Assembly: GCA_021828185.1 (NCBI GenBank)
Contig: JAKASI010000028.1
Span: forward strand, 1 to 5,351
Source of the DNA: an archaeon
GTDB taxonomy: Archaea > Thermoproteota > Nitrososphaeria > Nitrososphaerales > UBA183
Length of the DNA: 5,351 nucleotides
Direction of reading: 5' to 3'
This document shows, piece by piece, positions 1 to 4,712 of this stretch. Position numbers and translations under genes: made by a program. Numbering within the stretch: position 1 is the first letter of the stretch; every line of letters begins with the position of its first letter. Below the pieces are notes generated by a model. The model was given only the letters and a program-made list of their open reading frames with translations, made no database searches and was not told where the DNA came from.

Positions 1-269
1 CCGAGAAGGTCCCAGGATGGCTCGAAAGAATCCTTCTTCCTCAGATTAGCGAGTTGAAGGGAGAGGTCAAAGCCATCAACGGGAGGTTCGATGGACTTGA
101 AGGCAAGGTGGACGGCCTCGAGTCGAAGTTCGACGGCGAGTTCGCAGCGGTTCACTCTGAAATCAAGAGACTCGACGCAAAGATTGATTCGTTGGACAAG
201 CGGATGGACTTTTCACAGAGGCTTGCGGTTGTAGAGGAAAAGATTCACGAACTCCAAGCGCACAAGTGA
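1..269 (+). CDS. small archaeal coiled-coil protein, 5' end outside window
   Basis: The reading frame is open from the left edge (first full codon at base 3) to TGA at 267-269, giving 88 visible residues. A TTG at 54 could be taken as a start, but the codons before it read EKVPGWLERILLPQISE, which resembles the N-terminal lead-in of small archaeal coiled-coil proteins, so the true start probably lies left of the window. From about visible residue 18 to the end the chain is heptad-like and rich in Glu, Lys, Asp and Arg. Bases 84-146 encode three consecutive 7-residue units: RFDGLEG, KVDGLES and KFDGEFA. The tail, with LDAKIDSLDKRMD and then RLAVVEEKIHEL, continues the coil. There is no Cys, signal peptide or membrane segment. 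It is probably a cytosolic oligomerising protein; I do not know its function. The next gene on this strand starts 346 bases later, so no operon link is visible. Confidence 0.75.
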   Translation, partial: EKVPGWLERILLPQISELKGEVKAINGRFDGLEGKVDGLESKFDGEFAAVHSEIKRLDAKIDSLDKRMDFSQRLAVVEEKIHELQAHK

Positions 270-309
270 CGGCGGCAACATACTCACTCGTCTGACGGCC
301 CTGCTTTGA

Positions 310-561
310 GAGCTACTTGCATATCTGAAGTCCCACCCCCGCACCTCGGTTCCAAATTGCTCCCTGGTTGAGGCGCCCCTTCAAATGGGCAAAACCCTGA
401 AAGCTCTCCTGCGGGCCGAGCGGCTCCGAAGCCGAGTGATGCGTCCCGGAGGTCCGCGAAAGATGCCAACGTGGGGCTGCGGGCATCCAATCCGACCTCA
501 TGCACCTGTTGCTCGAATGCAAGTGCCTCTCGCAGGTTCGGCGAGCGGTTATCACCAGTGA
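310..561 (+). pseudogene. possible remnant of a winged-helix-like coding sequence
   Basis: This frame runs from just after a TGA (307-309) to TGA at 559-561 and has no good start before ATG at 385. Its first half reads ELLAYLKSHPRTSVPN, then about 20 residues later LKALLRAERLRSRV and RPGGPRKMPTW. That order (helix, turn, recognition-like helix, basic wing ending in PTW) is what a decayed ArsR/MarR-type winged helix could look like. The second half (HPIRPHAPVARMQ onward) looks non-coding. There is no ribosome site or promoter for it. The match is by eye to a very general pattern, and the stretch could be chance open frame in GC-rich DNA. Confidence 0.22.
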
Positions 562-575
562 GAATCGACTCGGCG

Positions 576-583
576 ATTTATTA
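576..583 (+). promoter_or_regulatory. TATA-like box of the DsrE2-TusA-SQR operon
   Basis: ATTTATTA is an AT-rich island in GC-rich sequence, centred about 36 bases before the ATG at 616. Archaeal transcription normally starts about 25 bases downstream of the box, so the RNA would begin near 605-607 with a leader of roughly 10 bases. The absence of a Shine-Dalgarno site before 616 agrees with a short-leader or leaderless message. No clear purine-rich BRE is seen directly upstream. Confidence 0.45.
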
Positions 584-615
584 GCCCGCCATCCTGCGAT
601 TATTCCCGAATTCAG

Positions 616-1116
616 ATGGCCCAGATATCAGCGTTGAAGGCTGGAGAGAAAGGTGAGCAGGCAGAGAGGATGCTCATCATTCTTTCAAAGGGCACGATGG
701 ACATGGTATACCCAGCCCTGATGATAGCTACGACTGCTGCGACCATGGGGAAGGAGGTCCACATGTTCTTCACATTCTGGGGGCTGCAGGCCGTGAGCAA
801 GAAGCATGTGGGCTCCCTCAAGGTGTCCCCTGTGGGCAACCCAGGCATGCCGATGCCGAACATACTCGGGATGATCCCCGGCATGACTGCCATGGCCACC
901 AGCATGATGAGGGGGAAGATCAGAAAGGCGAAGGTGCCGAGCATCCCCGACATGTTCAAGATGGCAAAGGACCTCGGGGTGAAACTGCACGCCTGCTCGA
1001 CCACCATGGCGGTGATGGGGACGCCAAGGGAGTCCCTCATCGACGAGATTGACGATGTGGTCGGCGCGGCCACGATGGTGTCGCTGGGGGAGGGTGGGCA
1101 GACCATCTTCATCTAG
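616..1116 (+). CDS. DsrE2-like sulfur carrier / sulfurtransferase (DsrE/DsrF/DrsH-like family)
   Basis: The 166-residue product matches the DsrE/DsrF/DrsH-like family (Pfam DrsE_2) along its length. An N-terminal Rossmann-like strand with the family's SKGTMDMVYPALMIATTAA signature lies at residues 24-42, then HMFFTFWGL (49-57), a Met- and Pro-rich loop with NPGMPMPN (75-82) and GMTAMATSMM (89-98), and the active-site region KLHACSTTMAVMG at 123-135. Cys127 is the only cysteine and should carry the persulfide or thiosulfonate; several DsrE proteins have a second one. Met is very abundant, 19 of 166 residues. No transmembrane helix pair like that of bacterial DsrE2 is evident, so it is probably cytosolic, as in the archaeal DsrE2B/DsrE3 groups. 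The ATG has no Shine-Dalgarno site but sits behind a TATA-like box. TusA follows after 10 bases, and the pairing supports sulfur transfer between the two. The exact subgroup (2B or 3) is not settled. Confidence 0.87.
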   Translation: MAQISALKAGEKGEQAERMLIILSKGTMDMVYPALMIATTAATMGKEVHMFFTFWGLQAVSKKHVGSLKVSPVGNPGMPMPNILGMIPGMTAMATSMMRGKIRKAKVPSIPDMFKMAKDLGVKLHACSTTMAVMGTPRESLIDEIDDVVGAATMVSLGEGGQTIFI

Positions 1117-1122
1117 GTGATC
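1115..1122 (+). promoter_or_regulatory. strong Shine-Dalgarno site for tusA
   Basis: AGGTGATC matches eight bases of the anti-Shine-Dalgarno complement (GGAGGTGATCC) and lies four bases before the ATG at 1127. It overlaps the TAG stop (1114-1116) of the upstream DsrE2-like gene, so translation of the two is probably coupled. It fixes the tusA start. Confidence 0.8.
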
Positions 1123-1126
1123 AGTA

Positions 1127-1372
1127 ATGTCGACCATTGCTCAGCACAAGGTAATCGATTCCAGAGGGAGCTTCTGTCCAGGGCCCATCACCGACCTCTT
1201 CAAAGCCTATAGGAGCTCTCAGCTCGGCGACGTGATTGAGCTCTTGGCGACCGACCCCGCGGCCAAGGCAGACGTCACGGCGTGGGCGCAGAGGAGCGGC
1301 AACGAGCTCGTGAACGTCGTCGACGAGCAGGGATACACCCGGATCGTAGTGAAGATCACGAAGAAGAGGTGA
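1127..1372 (+). CDS. tusA: TusA-family sulfur carrier protein
   Basis: The 81-residue product has the normal length of a stand-alone TusA. The family hallmark is present as IDSRGSFCPGPITDL: a CPxP motif with Cys17 as the sulfur-binding residue. It is followed by a helix (FKAYRSSQ), the GDVIELLATDPAAKADVTAWAQRSGNEL region in which the DP and AW positions are conserved, and a final strand IVVKITKK. TusA passes sulfane sulfur as a Cys persulfide between partner proteins, in tRNA thiolation and molybdenum cofactor routes in bacteria and in sulfur oxidation in many archaea and bacteria. Its place between a DsrE2-like protein and an SQR-like flavoprotein favours sulfur oxidation or sulfide disposal here. 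The start is set by the Shine-Dalgarno site at 1115-1122. The TGA at 1370-1372 lies within the Shine-Dalgarno site of the next gene. Confidence 0.92.
   Translation: MSTIAQHKVIDSRGSFCPGPITDLFKAYRSSQLGDVIELLATDPAAKADVTAWAQRSGNELVNVVDEQGYTRIVVKITKKR
1366..1372 (+). promoter_or_regulatory. Shine-Dalgarno site deciding the start of the SQR-like gene
   Basis: GAGGTGA ends eight bases before ATG 1381, a good spacing, and overlaps the tusA stop. The in-frame GTG at 1369 lies inside the site, and the open frame extending back to 1282 would overlap tusA heavily, so both are poor starts. The ATG at 1376 is out of frame. This supports 1381. Confidence 0.75.
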
Positions 1373-1380
1373 CTGATGGT

Positions 1381-2643
1381 ATGCAACGCGTTGTAATCAT
1401 CGGGTCAGGTGATGGAGGCACCTTCACGGCCAACCTCCTGGCGTCCGAGTTGCGCGACGAGATCAGGGGCGGACTTGCCTCGGTGCAGCTGATCGGCGAG
1501 CACCCCCACCACCCGTTTCAGCCCGGGAATCTGGACGTCGCATTCAAGGGAGCGGCGCCGGACAAATACGTAAAGGAGGAGACCGACCTCATCCGGAAGG
1601 AGATAGAGTTCGTCGAGGACCCGGCCGTCAATATTGATTTCAAGTCAAGGTCCGTAGTCACGAAGAGCGGAAGAGCCCTGGGCTATGACTACCTAGTCAT
1701 CGCCACCGGGGCCGTGGCTGACCCGTCTGGGATTCAGGGCCTCGCTGAGGGGTCGCTGAACTTCCATACGGGAGGGGTGAATTCAAGGCGCATATGGGAT
1801 GCGCTTCAGGCGTTCGAGGGCGGGACCATAATAGTCGCGATTGCAGGTATCCCTCACAAGTGTCCGCCATCCCCGAACGAAGCTGCGTTCATGTTGGACG
1901 AATTCTTCCAGAAGAAGGGCATCAGGGACCGGGTAAAGATCAAGTTCCTAACCCCCTATCCGCGGTCTTACCCTGCCGAGAAGATTTCGCACGTCGTCGA
2001 GCCGATGTTCCACAACAAGGGAATCGAAGTCACCACTTTCTTCAACATCGACTACGTGGACCCGGCACAGCGCAAGGTCTTCTCCCTGGAGGGGGAGGCA
2101 TTCGACTATGATTTGCTCATCGCCATACCCCCACACCACGGGGCGGACGTCATCATCGACTCGGGGATCGGGGATCAGGAGGGGTACGTGCCAACTGAGA
2201 AGGGGACCATGAGGGTCGTCGGCCAGGAGGGGGTCTACTGCATCGGGGACGCCACGAACATCCCGGTGTCGAAGTCAGGTGTGGTGGCACACCTACAATC
2301 GGTAGTGGTGGCGCACAACATCGTCACCGAGATGAAGAGGTCGAAGGAGTTCTTGGAGTATAACGGGAGAATCAACTGCCCCATGGAGGTCGGCCATCAC
2401 AAGGCTATCTTCGTGTCAGCCACCTACACCTCCCCCCCGGCGGACCAAGCCCCTTCGACCGTCAAGTACTACATGAAGAGGGCTTTCGCCATGATCTACT
2501 GGCGTGCGCTGAACGGGAGCCTCGAAGGGATATTCGATGTTTTCTTCGGACAGACGAGGTTCCCGGCGACCGGGGAGGGGGGTCCCCAGAAGATTGTCGT
2601 TGCACCGAAGGCTTCCGAACAGGGAGAAAGACGCGATGTGTGA
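1381..2643 (+). CDS. sulfide:quinone oxidoreductase-like FAD flavoprotein
   Basis: From ATG 1381 the product has 420 residues, typical for the SQR / flavocytochrome c sulfide dehydrogenase family. It begins at once with the FAD-binding fold, VVIIGSGDGG (residues 4-13), followed by HHPFQPGN (43-50), LVIATGA (105-111) and the second FAD motif VYCIGDA (285-291) with KSGVVAHLQS just after. The catalytic motif PHKCPPSPNEAAF gives Cys161, and INCPMEVGHHK (331-341) gives Cys333; these should form the redox disulfide. A third cysteine near residue 125-130, used by some SQRs, is missing; the only other one is Cys287 in the FAD motif. No signal peptide is present, so it acts on the cytoplasmic side. 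The C-terminal stretch 362-390 (KYYMKRAFAMIYW and on) is aromatic and basic and may anchor it to the membrane for quinone reduction. The operon with DsrE2 and TusA suggests it feeds or receives their sulfane sulfur. The substrate is inferred; a different thiol or persulfide is possible. Confidence 0.87.
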   Translation: MQRVVIIGSGDGGTFTANLLASELRDEIRGGLASVQLIGEHPHHPFQPGNLDVAFKGAAPDKYVKEETDLIRKEIEFVEDPAVNIDFKSRSVVTKSGRALGYDYLVIATGAVADPSGIQGLAEGSLNFHTGGVNSRRIWDALQAFEGGTIIVAIAGIPHKCPPSPNEAAFMLDEFFQKKGIRDRVKIKFLTPYPRSYPAEKISHVVEPMFHNKGIEVTTFFNIDYVDPAQRKVFSLEGEAFDYDLLIAIPPHHGADVIIDSGIGDQEGYVPTEKGTMRVVGQEGVYCIGDATNIPVSKSGVVAHLQSVVVAHNIVTEMKRSKEFLEYNGRINCPMEVGHHKAIFVSATYTSPPADQAPSTVKYYMKRAFAMIYWRALNGSLEGIFDVFFGQTRFPATGEGGPQKIVVAPKASEQGERRDV

Positions 2644-2837
2644 CTCGGGCGGCGAGCAAGCAGAAGAATTCAACGAGCTTCAGGTCAAGATTCTGCCCTA
2701 GATTCGCATGTGGGCCGTTCATGTTGAACCGCGTTCGGTGACTCATCTCTCTGCACATGGCGTCGAACGAACCCTACTGCGCGAAAGGACTCCCCAAGGG
2801 ACGGAACTGACTAGGCCAGGGTACTCGGGACCCGATT
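2644..2837. other. non-coding stretch after the sulfur operon
   Basis: No gene was recognised between the SQR-like stop and the relic beginning at 2838. A 21-codon frame starts with ATG 2636 inside the SQR end and stops at TAG 2699-2701, but it matches nothing I know. No T-rich archaeal terminator, tRNA or strong hairpin is visible. Downstream frames are interrupted by stops, for example TGA at 2808-2810. Confidence 0.5.
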
Positions 2838-2957
2838 GTGCGTAGAATCGTCGCGTCAGAGTTCATCTCCGCCGATCGCAACATCGTGGGACCCAGAGAG
2901 GACATGACACGGGTGACTGGCGGCTTCCACCAGGAGATGGGGAAGTGTGCCGGCGGC
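2838..2957 (+). pseudogene. 5' stump of a RibD-C / dihydrofolate-reductase-like gene
   Basis: From GTG 2838 the translation begins VRRIVASEFISADRNIVGP, very close to the usual opening of RibD C-terminal-domain (DHFR-like) reductases, in which a strand of the form RKIVVSEFISLDG leads to a Gly-Pro turn. Further on, GGFHQEMGKCAGG resembles the region before the family's LLxADALLLGR motif. After that the frame enters the antisense of the ABC permease end and stops at TGA 3015-3017 with at most 59 residues; the full family is about 180-200. The NADPH-binding GR motif and the C-terminal half are absent. It is most simply the remnant of a gene truncated where it meets the convergent permease. Family members are NADPH-dependent reductases often of unknown substrate. 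The match is by eye, and a chance resemblance over 40 codons cannot be excluded. Confidence 0.45.
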
Positions 2958-3668
2958 CTATGGCAGCAGCTTCTCTCTGCTGATCCAGTGGCTCGACAGG
3001 AGGAAGGTAACCAGTGAGAACATCACGACCAACCCGGCGAGGACCAGGTCGACAGAGAAAGCTGCCGCAGGTTCGACGATGGGAAGAAGGTATGTCGGCA
3101 TCACCACGAAAGTCCCAATCGCCATCCCGAGAGGCTGGTTCGAACCCATCCTCTGCTTCTGGAGCGAGCTGAAAGACATCATCAGGAGCGCTCCGAGGGA
3201 GACCGCCGGGAGGGCGAAGGCGACGACGAGGGCAGAGATCGCGACCGCGTACCCCGCCTCCCCCTCGATCGCACCGACGGCCAGGTCGACGACGACGTCG
3301 AAGGTTACGATGGCTGAGGCGAGCATCAGTGCCGCTTTGAGGTACTGCCGATAGATGTCGCCCTGGTCCATCCCAAGGGAAAGCAGGTACTCGAGCACCC
3401 CGTTGTTCTTGTCATAGACAAAGAGTAGGAGGACTGGGGTGGAGAAGATTATCGCGGAAAGGGCCTGGAACGGGACGGCGAGGAACGGCACGCCGAGGCT
3501 GGGGCTTCCGCCGCGGACCAACGACGCTCCTGCCGTCGGGGACACGCCTACCAGGCTCGATACGCTGGAGAACAGGACCCCGATGAAGGTCAGGACGACC
3601 CCCATGACAGGATAGGACTTCGTCAGCGAAACGCTCCTCTTCGCGATCACCAACCCCTGGTCGCTCAC
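2958..3668 (-). CDS. ABC-2 type transporter permease
   Basis: This 236-residue membrane protein has six hydrophobic segments at about residues 19-42, 60-84, 109-134, 139-165, 179-199 and 205-227. Between segments 2 and 3 lies YDKNNGVLEYLLSLGMDQ (85-102), the cytosolic coupling segment of archaeal ABC-2 permeases, where an acidic-basic start and an LEYLLSL core are typical. The chain ends with a basic ISREKLLP, as many of this family do. At six helices it is one half-transporter and would pair as a homodimer with two copies of the ATPase encoded just upstream. The start is GTG at 3668, four bases after the ATPase stop; a GGGGAGG stretch about 12 bases upstream, inside the ATPase end, can serve as ribosome site. 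The substrate cannot be read from the sequence. Export rather than uptake is expected, since no binding-protein gene is present. Confidence 0.85.
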   Translation of the reverse strand: MSDQGLVIAKRSVSLTKSYPVMGVVLTFIGVLFSSVSSLVGVSPTAGASLVRGGSPSLGVPFLAVPFQALSAIIFSTPVLLLFVYDKNNGVLEYLLSLGMDQGDIYRQYLKAALMLASAIVTFDVVVDLAVGAIEGEAGYAVAISALVVAFALPAVSLGALLMMSFSSLQKQRMGSNQPLGMAIGTFVVMPTYLLPIVEPAAAFSVDLVLAGLVVMFSLVTFLLSSHWISREKLLP

Positions 3669-3672
3669 CGGC

Positions 3673-4542
3673 TTAGCTCGCCTCCCCTTCCTTTTGGGAA
3701 GCCGACTCGAACAGGCTCTGGAGAGGGTTGTCCAGCTCCCTCATCTCGGTCACGCTCACGCCGCTTTCTACAAGGCGCTTCAGGGCGAGCCCCGCCTCCT
3801 CAGGTGTGGAGAAGGTCGCGACGTAGTACCCCCCCTCCAGCTTGGCGTCGATAATGCCCGTGATGTCGGTGGATGTCCTGAATCCGACCCGGTACTCCTT
3901 CGACTTCACGTCGGATATTTTGCCGTAGTAGCCGATGGTCCCGTTTCTGACGAGTATCAGGTTCGTGCCCACATCGCGGGCCTCGTAGAGGTTGTGCGAG
4001 GAGTAGAGCACTATCTTCTCCTTGGACAGGCGCATCAGTATGTCTCGGATCTCCTTCGACACGGCAGGGTCAAGGTTGGACGTGGGCTCGTCAAGAAGAT
4101 ACAGGTCGCGCTCGGTCAGGAAGACCTTCGCGATTGACACCCTCTTCTTCTGGCCCTGAGAGAGGTGGGACACCTTCTTGTCCTTCAGGTCTTCCAACTC
4201 CAGAAGAGAGAGGGCCCCGTCGGCGCTTCCGCCCTCGATCTTCGCGTAGTAGTCCAGGGCCCTCCTGACCGTCATCTCCTCGGGGACCGCGTTGTAGTGG
4301 GAGAGATAGTTGATCCTCATCCTCTCCTTCTTGGAGGTGCTCAGGTCTTCGCCGTCGAAGAGTACCCGGCCTGAATACGGCTTGAGAATCCCAGCTATGG
4401 TCCTGAAGAGGGTGGTCTTACCCGCTCCGTTGGGGCCCAAGACGACGTAGATCGCCGGCTCCTGCGCCTTGAAGGTGATGCTCCGCAACACCGGCTCACC
4501 CCCGTACCCTGAACTCACGTCGGCTAGCTCAAGCGCCGGCAA
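3673..4542 (-). CDS. ABC transporter ATP-binding protein (exporter type)
   Basis: The 289-residue protein has all major ABC ATPase motifs: Walker A GPNGAGKTT (36-44), signature LSQGQ (127-131), Walker B LYLLDEP (147-153) with catalytic Glu152, D-loop SNLD (155-158) and H-loop His183. The Q-loop position is unusual: YLSHYNAVPEEMT (79-91) has His82 where Gln is normal. Residues 217-289 form a separate C-terminal domain, similar in place to the DUF4162-type tails of drug and Na+ export ATPases. The start is TTG at 4542, because the conserved ALELADVSSGYGG opening begins there and an in-frame TAA lies five codons upstream; the next in-frame GTG would cut into the first strand. It is the first gene of a two-gene minus-strand operon with the permease, and a TATA-like box stands about 30-35 bases before the start. 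The cargo is unknown. Confidence 0.92.
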   Translation of the reverse strand: MPALELADVSSGYGGEPVLRSITFKAQEPAIYVVLGPNGAGKTTLFRTIAGILKPYSGRVLFDGEDLSTSKKERMRINYLSHYNAVPEEMTVRRALDYYAKIEGGSADGALSLLELEDLKDKKVSHLSQGQKKRVSIAKVFLTERDLYLLDEPTSNLDPAVSKEIRDILMRLSKEKIVLYSSHNLYEARDVGTNLILVRNGTIGYYGKISDVKSKEYRVGFRTSTDITGIIDAKLEGGYYVATFSTPEEAGLALKRLVESGVSVTEMRELDNPLQSLFESASQKEGEAS

Positions 4543-4568
4543 GGCACAGGGTCCTTACCGCCACCCCT

Positions 4569-4580
4569 CTATAGGATATT
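4569..4580 (-). promoter_or_regulatory. possible TATA box of the ABC operon
   Basis: On the minus strand the sequence reads AATATCCTATAG, the only AT-rich island upstream of the ATPase gene. Its centre is about 30-35 bases before the TTG at 4542, which predicts a very short leader. It departs from the archaeal consensus, and no BRE is clear. Confidence 0.35.
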
Positions 4581-4621
4581 CGCAGGACGCATCCTCTGAC
4601 CAATGCGCACGCCCTCGTTGT

Positions 4622-4641
4622 CGGACCGTCGCATAGGTCCG
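4622..4641. repeat. inverted repeat in the divergent promoter region
   Basis: CGGACC (4622-4627) and GGTCCG (4636-4641) are perfect inverted copies around an 8-base spacer. The repeat lies between the divergent ABC and glycosylase genes, about 40-50 bases from each TATA-like box, so it could be an operator read by a dimeric regulator. A six-base arm in GC-rich DNA can easily arise by chance. Confidence 0.3.
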
Positions 4642-4680
4642 CCAACCCCGACCCCCCGGACGCCGCCCTCGCCCCAATCG

Positions 4681-4690
4681 TTACATACTT
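4681..4690 (+). promoter_or_regulatory. TATA-like box of the glycosylase gene
   Basis: TTACATACTT stands out from GC-rich flanks and is centred 27-28 bases before the TTG at 4713. With normal archaeal spacing, transcription would start at or just before the start codon, giving a leaderless message. This agrees with the absence of a Shine-Dalgarno site there. Confidence 0.45.
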
Positions 4691-4712
4691 CTGCGGCTAG
4701 CCGGGGCCGACC

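Larger units (their letters stand above)
270..615. other. 346-base gap with no convincing intact gene
   Basis: No intact gene was recognised on either strand. The two minus-strand open frames here (about 284-505 and 313-555) overlap each other, lack recognisable motifs and have no visible ribosome site. On the plus strand, two frames carry weak protein-like traces, listed separately or under findings. A short hairpin is possible at 421-434 (CGGCT, loop CCGA, AGCCG), but no T-run follows it, so I do not call it a terminator. No tRNA T-arm, SRP RNA or RNase P RNA core motif was recognised by eye. The right end holds the probable promoter of the sulfur operon. Confidence 0.55.

Noticed and set aside
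421..434. Short GC hairpin considered as a terminator or RNA element
   Set aside because: The stem is only five base pairs, no T-run follows, and archaeal terminators are mainly T-rich tracts.
270..600. Possible structured RNA (SRP RNA, RNase P RNA or tRNA)
   Set aside because: Searching both strands by eye gave no SRP GGAAGG/GCAGC core, no RNase P conserved regions and no tRNA T-arm with a matching acceptor stem.
612..1112. 166-codon minus-strand open frame that mirrors the DsrE2-like gene
   Set aside because: It is open because the sense gene uses almost no TTA, CTA or TCA codons in that phase. The translation matches no family, while the sense strand has full family motifs, operon partners and a promoter.
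1282..1380. 33-codon N-terminal extension of the SQR-like gene
   Set aside because: It would overlap tusA out of frame, is very rich in Arg and Glu, and precedes the Shine-Dalgarno site at 1366-1372. The FAD-binding strand starts right after ATG 1381.
2947..3354. Plus-strand open frame antisense to the permease
   Set aside because: Its Thr/Ala/Arg-rich translation is the usual antisense image of a hydrophobic membrane protein, with no domain of its own.
3694..4137. Plus-strand open frame antisense to the ABC ATPase
   Set aside because: The minus strand holds the complete ATPase motif set; the plus-strand translation has none and reflects GC-rich codon bias.
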